Positions 50,557 through 63,782 of a DNA stretch of 64,000 bases are shown piece by piece. How positions within the stretch are numbered: position 1 is the stretch's first letter; each line of letters begins with the position of its first letter. The notes beneath the pieces are model-generated. The model was not told the origin of the DNA and ran no database searches. It saw only the letters and a program-made list of their open reading frames with translations. A program made the position numbers and the translations under genes. Location of the stretch: positions 7,532,194-7,596,193 of the forward strand of contig VZDJ01000623.1 of the NCBI GenBank assembly GCA_008694505.1, in the 5' to 3' direction. This stretch comes from Cyanoderma ruficeps (taxonomy: Eukaryota > Chordata > Aves > Passeriformes > Timaliidae).

Positions 50557-51429
50557 GTCAATGATTTGTGCATTTTACTACCTGACTCCTCCTTCCCGTG
50601 TAAGCCAATGTATCCTTGCGCCCCTCGGTGACAAAGCACAGGCAGCCACGTTACAGCAATATTACTATTCCCTAATAGTGCTTTGCAGCAGTGTGTAGGA
50701 GAGAAAAGGCTGAGCTATAAAATCTTTATATGTTTTTGTAACTTCTGTACTCCTTTTAATTATAAGGCACCTTAAGTGTGCTGGAACAAGGTTAATGACT
50801 CCATTATCATTGTTTCCGCATAATTTATCAATGCTATCTCTGTCAATTAGAATAGCATGACCTTGAATGCACCATGTGACTGTAGCTGCTTCTTCAGTGC
50901 TGCCTAGGAACGAAGTCAGAGAGAGAAATGTGGAGGTAGGACACGACTATTTATAATGTGATCTTTAAGGGACTGTGAGTATTTCTCTTGTTTGAAAGTT
51001 TTGACAATTCAGCAGTGAAAATTCACTTGTAGATGAAATCAGGAAATGGCTAATTCAAGATTTAGCTGTTTTGAAGCACAGAAAAGGTGCTTTCATGACT
51101 TTTCCTTATGTTATGTTTGATTAAACATGTCCCTCTCTGAAATAAATAAATACTTAATCATTTATCACATTACTAGATGAAATACTTCTTTTGAAAAGTC
51201 AGATGGAATAATGCTGTTTTGTGTTAGCTAAACATCTTGAGTTATAAAACCCCCAAACATATAATGTAGGAGTTGCTGCATATTATGAGGAGGAGTAAAC
51301 TTCATGAGAAACTGATTTGCAGTTCCATGATATGAGTCAACATGAATTTTTCTAGATATGACACCTGATAAGTAGGGTTTTAATTCAGGACATTGTGCCT
51401 CTATTTGCATAGGGAGAAGAGGCTGTAAG

Positions 51430-51447
51430 AATTATTATTATTATTAC
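51430..51447. repeat. (ATT)n microsatellite
   Basis: Five to six ATT units followed by ACT variants, in MAGI2 intron 1. Confidence 0.85.
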
Positions 51448-51508
51448 TACTATATTTAGTTTTAATTGCAAGAGTTCACAAAGAAATATTCCTTGGACAC
51501 TATTTCCT

Positions 51509-51652
51509 GTTTGGGTTTTTTGTTAGGTTTTGTTTTTTGGTTTGTGGTGGTTTTTCGTTTTTGTTTTTGGTGGGGTGGTGTTGTTGTTGTTTTTGTGGGG
51601 GTTTTTTGGGTTTTTTTGGGGGTTTTTTTGTTTGGTTTTTTTTTTTTTTTTT
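51509..51652. repeat. G/T-only low-complexity tract
   Basis: About 144 bp made almost entirely of G and T, with very few other bases (one A and one C in the first third). Runs of GGGG, GGGGG, GGG and GGGGG are separated by T runs near 51570-51625, and the tract ends in T17-T18. The strand asymmetry is extreme. Frames through it on either strand are composition artefacts. Confidence 0.9.
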
Positions 51653-54220
51653 GCAAGCCACTTATTGTGCTACTGTTGGCAGAATCATAGAGAATCTCTG
51701 GAAACACATGGAATGGAATCTTGGCCTAGATGAAGTCAAAAGCAAAGCTGTCCTTGACATCAGATAAAGAAGGCATGATTTTCTCTGCAAAACCCCATGC
51801 TTTTTTGAATATATACCCTTCCAATGAGAGAATTATATGAACAGATACATTCATTGGGTGCATTGCAAATATACATTCTGACCTTCTGCTCTCTTGGGTG
51901 GGGATAAGAGCCTTATGCCATTTCTTAAAGAAATACTTCTGAATTTCAAATGTGTTTGTTTTTACATGCAGAACAGTTTGGATTAAGTGCTGTCTTCTTC
52001 CCACACATGTACAGATGCGTAGTTGTAAAAGTAGCAGTGTGTTAAGGAAAGGCATCTTAATTTGGATAAGTAATCACATGGGGAAGAGTCATATGGGGAA
52101 CAGTGTTCCCTCCAGTTCCATTCTCTGTCCGTCACTGCTGCCTCAGATCCCCAGTGATTCCCACCAGTGGCTGACAGGGGTCTGTGCTGTGCACACTCAC
52201 TCCTTGAAGGGTTGCACAACCAGCCCACTTGATTGTGCTGCATAAACCAGGATCTTTATTTTTTACATAGAGTTGTAAACTTCCGCAGGTGTCCTCAGCA
52301 GAATCCCAGTGAACAGTCTGAAAATATGGATTTCAGAACTCAGGAGCATTGCAACAGATTTTGTCCTGAAGCTCCTGCCTGATGCATCTCTTTCTCAAGG
52401 TGAATGGTTTGGATGTATTAAGTAACCAGGTGATCTGACCAACTGAGCAATTTAATTTATTTTTGGAAATATTTAGTGGTATGCCTATATGAACCATGAA
52501 TAAAACAGACCCTTCATATGGGCACTTTCTAATGGCTCGTATCTGACTCTAAATAGTCAGACTTGAAGCATCAGCCCCTAATTCTTTAGCTCTTTACGCA
52601 AAAAAGGCATTTAGTACACATAATGTAAGGTGGAACTAAAACCCAGTTTATTTTCTCAGTCCAATTATTTGCTTAATAGTAAGCATATGCTGGAACATTT
52701 TGCAGACTATGGATGTACTTGGGCATATTTTCAAGTGCTTTCCCAGTCAGGAAAAGGTTTGGACGCTCATTAGGATGGATACAAGAGCAGCCAAGTTTGG
52801 GCAGACTGCATCCTCCACATCCTATTCCTGATGGCCGGGACTGTGGTTGCCAAGCGAAGACTAAAAGGACAGGATGGTACTGTCCCTACACCCACTGATT
52901 TGTGGCTAAGGGCTTTAGTAGTAGTGTTTCTTCTTAATGGGGTCATCCATAAGCTTTGCAATTAAAACCTGGTGTAACTTTTAAAATTTCTTTAAAAGTC
53001 TGTGACAATCCTTTTGACAGAGAAATGCAGGAATGTTGTGATTTTTCGAAGTTTTGCCTGCAGACTACAGACTTTTTCCATGCACGTATTCCTGTGCATA
53101 GTTATATATATTTTAAAAATTTTTTTTCTTGTTATTTATGGTCATAAATAAATCTCTTCTACATTCATTAAAAAACTCTGTGCATATAGATAGTCTTTTG
53201 GAGACCTTTTATTCCTGGATATCACTATATACTGTATTCCAAGATGGAAATGTTGGATACAGTTATCTTCACAAGAAAACAGCAGTTTGCAACAGAAATC
53301 TGCATGATTTTCCAGAATAAAAAAAAATCACAAGGGTCTTTCAAAAACCAAAGAACCTTTAAAGCCTGTGTGGTTGTACTTTTCTCTGACTTTTGCATAG
53401 ATAGTATTTGAAAATCAACTGTACTTCAGACCTACTCCTTTTTCCCGATTTGTGCTCCTTAGGATTTTACTAACTTCTGAAATGAAATTCAGGGTTCTTT
53501 TTTTACCATCACTTCGTGTTATTCTTATGCTTGTCCATCTTAATTTAAAGACCATTGAAGCTGACTTCTGACTCATGTAGCTTGTGATTTATTCTTCGGC
53601 TCCTCCAGAGAGCTTGTGATGTTTCATGTCAGGGACTCTGTTCACCAGCAGTAGAATTATATTCATTAGTCTTCTTCCTTCTCTGAGAATTACAAATGTG
53701 CCATTAAAGGATGGGGCCATGACTTTGTTAGTGCATCATTTCCTTGAAGAAATTAAATAATTGAGAGTGCTCTGCTTAGTTCTGTTTAGTCACATAAGGT
53801 AAAGTTAATTTTACAGTAATACTTGTCCATCTGCTGATACTGTTGACATCAAAGGAAAGTACTGGTGTGAGGGGGTAGAATTGTGTCTGACTTCCTTTAT
53901 GCATCCTATAACCTAAGCTGCATTAATTCAGCATTTCTTGAAAGATATGGATTCTGAGCTTTGGCTTTCAGTGTTCTTGATCTTCTCCTTGCTCTTTATA
54001 GATCAGGAGCTCCTTTCATGACATGAAAGATTCTATAAATTATTCATCTGCATATTTTGTATACAAGAAGTGGTGTATACATGGAAAAAGTACTCCTTCA
54101 AAAGGGATTTATGGGAGGAGGTGGTCACAACTGTGATTTAGAAAGGGTGATGGAGAGGAAAGTGCTGCAGTAGTTGTAGAAGCAGATGTTTCTTGTTCTT
54201 GTCGTCCTCATGGTGCTATA

Positions 54221-54242
54221 AACAAATAAATAAATAAATAAA
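54221..54242. repeat. (AAAT)n microsatellite
   Basis: About five AAAT units in MAGI2 intron 1, seen directly. Confidence 0.88.
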
Positions 54243-55633
54243 GGAAATTTTCTTTTTCTACTGGGGAGCATCAAGGCAAAGTTCAAAGAACATAGTGATA
54301 TTCCTTGACCGTGTTAACATTCTGGAACTAATTTTTTTGCTTATGTACCTAGGTGTTTATAAATATAAGAATATACATAAAAATTTGTACAATCTTTGTT
54401 TTTTTGGGACTGGTAGGAATTTTCATCTGAGGGTTGAGATTGTGTAAGAATTTGTGTGGTACTTCTATACAAGTATTGCTACAGTACTGCTCTAGAATAT
54501 TTTTCATTCAAGTTCTGGTGCAAATATAATTATGATACAATGAACCCATTCACTCTGGTGGCCAAGCAATGTACAGAATGGCACAGGATTCTGCAGTAGG
54601 AAATAAAATAGTCATAAACTTTAGAGTAAGATTGAGTAGATGCCTATGCGAGTAGACGCAGTCTCGAGCACAGAGGTGGAAGGTATTGATTTCAGTGGCA
54701 AAGTACCTGTCATTGGGTTTTGTTGCTGAATGGTGTCACAATGCTGGCCTTAACTGAATTTTCTAAAACCACAAGGGCTGTGATCCCAACAGTATCTCTT
54801 CAGCACACCTAATTTGTTACAAATCAGCTTTTCTTCAACCTCACAGAAATTTATCTTTCTTAAGTAAGAAAGTGTCATAGTTTTCTGGGCATTTTCTTAG
54901 TTTTCTAACTGTAGGCTGAAACTACCCAATGGAAAGTGGAATGGTGGCAGAAGCGAGAGAAAAGAAAGATACTTAAGGGCTTTAACAAAAATTTGTTAGC
55001 ATCCCTAAACTGGACAAAAATCCTTGTTGGTTAAATGATAATCTCAAAAACAATATTTATGGTCTGAATATTCTTTGAATGTTAACCTAAAATCTCTCAT
55101 TTATTCAGACCTGCTCTCCACAACTTGGAGACTTCACTAGAAGCTGAGCTGAAAGAAAGCTGTTGTTTGTGTGTATCTGCCATGTATTTATGCTTTTTAC
55201 ATTATTCTTGAACTCCTAGTCAGTACCTTCAGATTGCTAGAATCCAGAAAGCTTAATCAAAAGGTAGCTTGCTGTCAACACAGCACTACCAGGTGTCTTC
55301 TCATTCATACATACATTATGATTAGTAATATATGAATAATGCTGTTTCGCTCTGCTTATCAGCTTCAGATGTTTCTCCTGGGTGTCTTTGATTAGTTCCA
55401 CAGTGCATGAATTCGAGACAAAGGAAAGTAAGACAAGGAACAAAACGGAGAACATAAAATCGTGTGAAAGTTCCAGGAAAAAATTAGGAGATTATGAAAG
55501 TATATTTCTGGTTTTAGATTTTGTATGTTCTGTCATATGCAAGAGAGTGTATGGCCCTGTGTCCCCAGCACAGGAAAAATCAGCACAGGGAACATGTGTT
55601 TCCTTTGTCTTAGTTTCTCAAAACATGTTGAAA

Positions 55634-56310
55634 TCTTAGAATCATGTAGTTTGGAAAAGACCTTTAAGATCATTGACTCCAACATTTACCCAGGACTACC
55701 AAGTCTACCATTAAACTGTAACCCTAAGTGCCATATCTGCAGGGTTGGGTGGCTCAACCACTTCTCTGGGCAGCTTGTTCCAATGTTTGACAAAGCCTTT
55801 CAGAGAAGAAATTTTTCCTAATATCCAATCTAAACCTCCCTTGTTCAACTTGAGGCCATTTGCTCTTGTCCTATTATTTGGTACTTGGGAGAAGAGGCGG
55901 ACCTCCACCCAGCTACGCCTCCTTTCAGGCAGTTGTAGAGTGATAAGGTCTCCCCTGAGCTTCCTCTCATCCAGGCTAAACATCCCCACTCCCTCAGCTG
56001 CTCCTTGTCAGACTTGTGCTCCAGACCCTTCCCTCTGTTGCCCTTCTCTGGACACACGCCAGCACCTCAATGTCTATGATGAGCGTCTGAGAGATGAAAA
56101 GACAAGATCATTGATAAAGGAATTAAGCAGGCCTGGCCCAAATACTGAGCCCTGAGGAGCCCCACTGGTGACTGCCCACCAGCAGCATGTAGCTCCATTC
56201 CCCCCACTCTCTAGGCCCAGCCATCCAGTCAGTTTTATATGCAGCAAATGGTGCACCAGTCCTAGCTATGACCAACTGGTTTCTCCAGAAGAATGCTGCT
56301 GTAAAGCTGT
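55634..56310 (-). mobile_element. CR1 LINE, 5'-truncated and internally deleted, antisense in MAGI2 intron 1
   Basis: The antisense CR1 3' end starts at TTAGAATCATGTAGTTTGGA and runs through CAACCACTTCTCTGGGCAGC, TTGAGGCCATTTGCTCTTGT and GATAAGGTCTCCCCTGAGCT. Near 56085-56100 it jumps to an upstream RT segment (GGAATTAAGCAGGCCTGGCC, then GAGGAGCCCCACTGGTGACT), showing an internal deletion of several hundred bases relative to the copies at 22735 and 35168. The coding frames are fragments only. Confidence 0.93.
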
Positions 56311-59300
56311 CCCTCTATAATATGCCCAATGAACACATTCCAAAGGAAAAAAATTGCATTCCTGCTTCTTCAGATGAAAGCATGAGTTATTGTTAATGTG
56401 TCTGTGTTTCTGTCCCTTGAAAGTGGGGTAAAACAATGGTGCTGCCTGAGAAGTGGGAGTGAAACACATATTTGTGTAGGATGACTTTCTTGTGTGTGTA
56501 GCGTTCCTACAAAAAAAGATGTTTTCCAGGTAGTGTTTCATTATGGACAGAACTGTCTGCCGGGTTCCTTGCTGCTGAGGCAGCATCTCGGCCTCCCTGG
56601 CTCTGTTTCTGCATCCTCCTTCTCTGGTGCCAACACAGTTGAGTGTCATGACCGTAAACACTAAATAGTGGTAGCTTAGGACCATAAACACTAAGTCATT
56701 ACTGCTTTTCAGGCCTCTGACCTGGGAAGCAAGGGCAACAGTTCAGGTATTCAACACCATGTGAAAATGGAACTAAAATACCAAATGTGCATGTGTTTTA
56801 TGGTTTTCAGACAGGACAAATTGGCTGTCTGCCACCACATCCATAGGTGAAGTAGTGCCTTTCTAGATACATTTCTATATAATATTTTTGTTACTTTCTT
56901 GAGCCATCCTTGGTTCAGATCAGTGTACTTCATGGAGGCCCCCCATACATTTGCAAACCATGGAGCCCTGTCTACCACCAATGTTCTTCTTTCTTGCCTG
57001 CTCCAGGCCTTGTGTACTAGTGAAGCACTTTCCTGGAATTTACCTTGAACCTTTCAGGTAGCACATTTTTCAGGTCTGGCATTAGCACAAACTAGTTTAT
57101 TCTGCCACTAAGATATTTCTACTCTCTGTGCTTGAGTTCACTTCAGAAAGCATGCGGAAACTTGTTGGGACACAGAATTCTGGCATTCCATGATTCCAGA
57201 CCGTGCCTGTTCTAATGGGAGAAAGCCTGGCATAACAATCTCCCATTGTGCCTGGTCTGGGAGATTGGTGACACAGCCTTGACAACACATGGCAATCTCT
57301 ATAGCCAGTGATGGCAGTCATTTCATTGAATTATCCAGAATTATTAAATTGTTCACAGAGTTCCCAGATTACTACACTGGGGTTTTTCTTTGACAGTCTG
57401 TTAGGTCAGACACTGAGGACAAAATTGAGATCGTTCACTCTCTGCAGAGTTACAGTGTGTTTGTTTTTAAAAATGCTGAAGAAATATTGTGTCCTCATTA
57501 TGCAGAAAAAGAGAGAAAAACCCCTAGAAACAGACTTCATAATTACGAGTAGTGTTCATAGATTTTTCTATGCATAGCAGAACAATGGAAAGCAGCAGTA
57601 GAGTATAATGAGCAAAATTTTCTACACTGTACTAGCAAGTACATCATGTAGCTGTGTTAATGTAACATTAGTATTCCAGAGTGGAATCCTTTCTGCAAAC
57701 AGGTACAAATCGTCTTTTATTACTTATCTATTTATTGGTATCTTTGTATCTCACATTGTCCTTGCATTTCTCAAAATGATTTTTTTAAATTGCACATTTT
57801 AAGGTCTTTTTGTAATATAAATTAAAAAAAAATCTTCCAGCTCTGTTTCCGTCATGCCAATCATGAATTAATCTGTGTATTTCTGATAAAAATATTGCCA
57901 CTTCATAAAGCAACACCTAACCTGTCCTACAGAAGCTGAAAGGAAACAAAATTGGAGCATCAGTCTCGTTCCAGGACATCCGTTTCACATGTAAGTTCTT
58001 ATAACACACACCATTTTTTTTTACTTAGACTGAAAAGTGATGAAAAGTCTTATTTGTACCCCATATGAGTTATACTGAATAGTTCCTATCATGTTACATT
58101 CTCACAGCTAATTCTTTAACTAGAATGGAATCGTTAATTTCATTTGTGTTCATTTCTGCTATTCCCTTACTAAGTCCTTCTTTGTGCTAAATCTGCATTA
58201 ATAAATGTCACATAAGCCTCTCACATGCTTCCAAAATGGTATGTTAGTATAAACAAGTATTAATCCCATTATATTTTAGTTCTCTGCCCTTGGATTTTTT
58301 TAATAGGAACAGCAGTTTTTATTTCAAAGCGTTGCAGCGTCGTGTTGCTATCTTAAAAGCGAAAAGATCATGCAGGTGTTCTTATCATGGGATTGAAATC
58401 CTTGTGAAGTGGGAAAGGGAGCAGCTGCTGAACTCTTGTATCAGACTGATGGAGGAGCTGAACACTTCTTCAGATGGAGTGCTTTGCTTAGATAAAGTGT
58501 AATTACCCCCCAAATTCCCTGTTCAGCCACTGCACTACTCGTTTGGAAAACTCTCCTTGAAGCTCAGGCCCATTGGGGTGCCTATTCTGCACTCGATGAT
58601 ATTAAGTGGTTTGCTTTGACCCCTCTTTGTTTTTTATATATATATATGCGTGTATATATGTGTATAGATATGTATATAGTGTAATTATATACTCATTATT
58701 TGTACTGGTATTTCTGATTTCTCTTTCCATCTGGGTTTGTTATAGCTGCCTGTTGTCTCACGCATGAAATCTGAAAACTCTTGGTGAGAGAAACTGCCTT
58801 TTAGTTGTAGCAACTAGCATGGCAATTTCAAGTTGAGAGTCTCTCGTTTCTATGGCAATGTAAAGAAGTATTCACATTAAATTTAGAGTCTAACATAATG
58901 AATTTCTTGGAATTAGTTGCTGGAAATATTCTGTATCATTTTAACATAGGATCTGTAACTCAAATTGATCATAATTCAGTATTGGTCATAGAAACTTTAA
59001 ATTGGATTAAAGTTGAGCAAAATTTTTGGATTTAAGAGAACATACTAGTTATTACTGATGTGGAGCTTCTATATTGGTAGTGGTGGTCTGTTGTCTTATG
59101 GTTTTTCTGTTACAGCTACTGCAGGTGAAGCCTATTCCAAAAAAAATTGTTATACTGTGTACAGAGAATATGTTTCCTGAGGAATCTGGTTTTTCATTTT
59201 ATCTACTTGATTTCAGATGTGGAAGAACATTTCTGCCCTGTAAACTTCTAGAAGAATTACTGGAATTTCTGATAAGCCAGTAAAAAGAGCTTTTTCAACA

Positions 59301-62300
59301 CTCACTCTATTTGGTCATTTTCCAGTAAAAATATCATAAAAGATTTCAGGAAAAGAATCCATCACAGTAATGGAGGTTTTGTTAATAAAGTAAAATCAAG
59401 ATGTTAGGTTTGCTTAATTAAAATTAAAAGTCGGTAATTGAAATATCAATTAAAAGATCTTCTGGATTCATATTTATGTTGAGATTTTATGTTAAGCCTG
59501 TGATACGTATGTACTAAAGTAGTCTTCAGAACAGATGAACCCATAAAACTTAAATATGCCACTTTTAAATATGTGTGAAATATTGTATGAATTTGTGTAC
59601 AGTTCATCTGACTTGCAGAAGTGTAACAGCTGCTTTGCCTCAATAGGGATTCATGTCTGTGCCTGTGCTTTAAGGGTAGTGAAATTAATGTTTCTGAGGG
59701 TAAAAGTCAGAGAAGCTGGAAGTTTGGTTTTGGTTTGATTTTTTTTGCATATATGAGAAAGCACCTCCTGCATGTGACTAGAGCAGTTCCAGTTCTAGAA
59801 AAGTAGTAAATCCAATTGTATTCTTTTGGGTCAATATTAAGAAGATTTCTGGTAAGTAGTAAGCAACTTTCTCACTAATTGCTGTAGGAACAGATTGCAT
59901 GAGCTGGAGAATTCCCCCCTCTGTATCTGTGCTCTGCTGGCCAGCTAGTGAGGATGCTGCTCCTGGGAAGGAGATTGCAGCTGGGACATTAAACCAGAAG
60001 TCTTCAGTTGTATCCCTTTAGGTACTAATATTGTCCTTATTATTAAACTATCTGAATAGCTTCCAGATTCTAAAAATCATTTTAAAAATCTTACTCAGCG
60101 TCCCAGACAGGGAGTTACTCTTGATGTCCTCAGCTACCTCTGTGAAGTTCAGTGTGAGGAGGGAAACTGACACTGCATAAAACTTCCTTCCCTCTTTGGT
60201 CTCCTGACTTAGGCTGTGAGATCCATCTATCTTACAAACCACTGGAAAATTACTGAGTTTGACAATCATAATGATTTTTGTCCTCTGTGCTGTCTTTTTA
60301 TGATTTTATTTGTTTTTCATTTTTAATGAAATTTATTTCATTATTAAAGCCTGTCCTGTTTTTTAGGAAAAAAGAATCTTTCTAAATATGTTTGGTTTGC
60401 CCATAGAAATGGTACTGTATTTCTTCAATATAATTGCTTAGTTTTTTCTTTTTGTTCTTTAGAAAATTAATCTCTTACAACGTGAATGTTGTTGTTAGTT
60501 TATGAAGCCAACTGAAATAAGATCCCATGGTGACAGGTACTACAAGCTGGCAGTGAAAAACACTTGCTGCCCCAAAGGATTTAAAAAGGCAAATTAGGCA
60601 CAGAGGATAGGTAGGAATAGAGAGAAGTGCACAGTGGTGAAATGGCTTGCCAAAAATCTCAGATCAATCAATAACAGAGTGGAGAACACTGCAATGTAAT
60701 TTAAAAGTCTATGCAAGCAGTACTGTGTCCAAGTAAAGGCACACAAACCACACAAGAATCCCTCTCTTGTTCAATGAGGGTTTCTATTGATTGCTTGAGT
60801 AAAACATTTTTGTAGGTCTTTATTTTATATTTTACATGACAAATCCCACGTAAAGCAGAAGCTTTTTTATTAACAAAGAAGCACAATTATGCAGAGGTAT
60901 CTGTGAGTGATGGAGTGTTTTCTGCTAAAATGAAATGCATTTCAGAAATATATTGGAAGTGGTGAAGTGTAGGAAACCAAAGTTATATACATTTATATAT
61001 TTTAATGAGATATTTATGTTTGTTTGCACTCCTAATTGGACAAGTAGGTACATCAGTCACACTGTATGAGACATTTATTAGAGTTGTTTTGGCGTGTTAA
61101 AGCCACTGTTTGACAAATAAAAAAATACAAGCAATTTTTGTGGGGTTTATTTTGGGGTGTTTATTCCTCCACCCACCCCCTTTGTCTTTTTGTTTTAAAA
61201 TGTCTTGGAAAAGAAAAAGTCCTAAAAATGCTACCATAGCCAGAGTTTTTTTTTTGCTGAGTGAAAGGTACAAAATACTAATTAAGGACCCAGTGGTGGG
61301 GAACTCCAGATTGGTTTCCCTGGGTGGTGGCTCCTTTCAGAGCCCTGGTGTTGGCACCAAACTGGATGGGGTTATTGGCAGAATCTTAGATTTAGCCCAA
61401 CCTGACATCCCACCAAATTGATGAGGAATTGTGGAGAAGTGAGCCTGTGCTGATGTTACAAGGACACCTGGTAATCCCAGGCAGAGCTCTGTTGTTGCTG
61501 TGTCAGTTGTGGTTACACTGAGGGTTTCCTTTATGCTTCTGTCCCTCTGTGAAGGGCTGTTGGTGCCTCTTGGTGCTTTCACCTCTTTGGCATTGTTTTC
61601 TCCTTTCCCACTGGAAGCTCTTTGCTCCCACTCCCCTTGGAGAGGCTGGTACAAAGGAAAGTGTTGCCTGCTCTGCTGGAGCAGGTTTCACTGTCTAGAA
61701 GGTCTCTCTGTTTTCCTCTTTCAGTGTCTGGGGCCTGTGTGGAGTTCAAGCAGTGATCAGTGAGCGGTCAGCATAGGATTTTAGCTTTGCACAAGCAAGG
61801 CTGCTTAGGTCTTGCTGAATCCACCCTTTGTTTTCAGGAGAAAGGAGTTGCATAACATTAAGATGACATCTAGCTGAGGTTCTGCAATCCTTCTTTTAAT
61901 CCCCTTCTATGTACCACAGTACCTCTAGAGCCTTTAAATGGAGCTGGCACAAGCCAATGCAGCACATTCCTGGTTTTTTATTCTGTTGAAACATTCATCT
62001 TTTTGACAGCCATGCAGTCCTGTTTGATCTGCAGCACCCATTATTAAATGGGTCCTGACTGGACTTTGGGCCTGAAGTTGATCATGAGCACACTGTTGCC
62101 TTGTTTGCGTTACTAATTCATCAGGCTTTTTACAGGTGCAGTCACTGGTAGGTCTGAGGATAGAGGAAACCCTGAAAAGCTGATGTCTCCACCTGGTGAG
62201 CGAGGGCAGCTGGTTCACAGTGCATGGTGAAACTGCTCAACAATTTGCTGCAGAAAATGTGTAATGTTCTGTATGGCCAGTGTCACCAAGGAATAAGTGA

Positions 62301-63782
62301 GATGAGCTAGACTTTGGCTCAGGCACCAGACTTACCAGTCTGTACTCCTGTAAAGCAGAGTTCCAAGCACTTCTTGATGGAATAGCATCATTACGCTCCC
62401 TAGACCAGGTGTCCTGAATTGAGCCTGGGATCAGGCTGTTCAGGCATGCCAGGTGTTCTCATAGCAGAAGGCAAAACACCTGGGTTTAAAGGGTGCTGTG
62501 TCATTCTGCACTGGGGAATACTCATTTTCTTTTCTTATATCTCTTCATGTGTCTCCCACTGTCCTCAGAAGGATGGGATAGCTGAAGTTGCGCAGAGTGC
62601 TAGGCCCAACCACATTCCAAAATAGATGATGGAGTAGTGCATTGCTATTTGGGTGAGAGGGAACCTGAGCTCTGGGAATGTTGTGTGGGGCACCATAAAG
62701 CTGTTGCTGAAGGCACACTTGCAAGCAGGTGACCTGAATGGGCTCAAGGTTGACCTGTGGAGCAGGTCTGTGCAATAATGTCCTTGGTGCAGGACTACGT
62801 TTGGGTATAAATTCCTCAACTAATGTTTGAAAGATTGCCTTCTTTCTTCTCAATTTTTTTTTTTTAAAGCATGAAATGAAAACAGATGTCATTGCTTCAT
62901 TTTTTTTAAGCAAAATCATTGTTTTCTGACTGGTCTTTCTCAGTGTAGTTTTATCTGTTTAACTCAAGAGCAAGTGCTTCCTGCTGCTTTGCCTGGCCAC
63001 ATGTTATGCACACTGAAAAGTGTCCTATCCACTCAATCACCAGCTAGTAGCAGCTTTCCAGTTGCTGTTGGGAAGCCTTTCTAGCAAGAGATGACTCCAT
63101 CACATCATGTTTATCCTCTAAGATCTGATGGATTACAGAACTAGTGTGGCATTACTCTGAATCAAAAGTTTATGCACATGTTTATTCATGTTTTGCCTGA
63201 AAACAGTATTATGTGTCACTGCTGAAAAGCGATTTCTGATCAAATCCAGGAGCAGCCAGGCCTCTGTGAGTCTAAAGCCTTTTTAATTTTTTTTTCCCCC
63301 TCTGGCTGGTGATTACAGATAACTGCTGTCTCTTGGAAACATCCTGCAGTTAAGGTGGGTGAACCTGCAGAGTATGATTTACACAGGAGTTTTTCAGAAG
63401 GGCAGCAGAATAAAGAGGGGGAAAAGCCTCTAGCAAGACGTTTCACCCAGACTGGCAAGTCAAGGATTCCTCTTTATATTTTAGAGGTTTTTTTACATAT
63501 ATTTTTCTGTTACAAAGAGCTGTTGAACTCGTAGTAATTCTTCTATAAATAAAATATTTAAATTTTATTATAATGTAGAAATGAAGCTGAGATTTTTTTT
63601 CTCACCCTTTTTTCTCCCTTTATTACCCTAGCCAGCACAGTGCAAAGGCTTTGTGTTCAGCCTTTGAATTGTATGTAAAATATATCTTCAATAGTAAATG
63701 GGACCTGTAGCAGAGACGCTCCGTTTTTAGCATCTAAAAGTATTTTACACATATGGGGTTTTGTATAAGAAACAAAGAAATC
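56311..63782 (+). other. MAGI2: MAGI2 intron 1, distal part
   Basis: AT-rich intronic sequence between two CR1 copies. I see no protein-coding exon or RNA gene. It contains a TA-rich microsatellite at 58634-58680. A short plus-strand frame at 58290-58502 (70 codons) has no recognised domain. Frames at 61337-61763 are in slightly GC-richer DNA and look like chance ORFs. Confidence 0.65.
58634..58680. repeat. TA/TG-rich microsatellite
   Basis: A TATATATATA run followed by imperfect GTGTATATATGTGTATAG units; probably length-variable. Confidence 0.85.

Larger units (their letters stand above)
48526..55633 (+). other. MAGI2: MAGI2 intron 1, proximal part
   Basis: This is the intronic sequence after the exon 1 donor. 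The first 450 bases are still CpG island, then the sequence becomes ordinary AT-rich DNA. No exon, RNA gene or convincing transposon was seen. It contains A16 (50541-50556), an ATT microsatellite, the G/T-rich tract at 51509-51652 and an AAAT microsatellite. Open frames here are short and have no recognisable domains. The lysine- and threonine-rich minus-strand frame at 51462-51707 simply reads the G/T tract. Confidence 0.75.

Noticed and set aside
51462..51707. Lysine/threonine/proline-rich 81-codon minus-strand frame
   Set aside because: It is the complement of the G/T-only tract and has no protein-like features.
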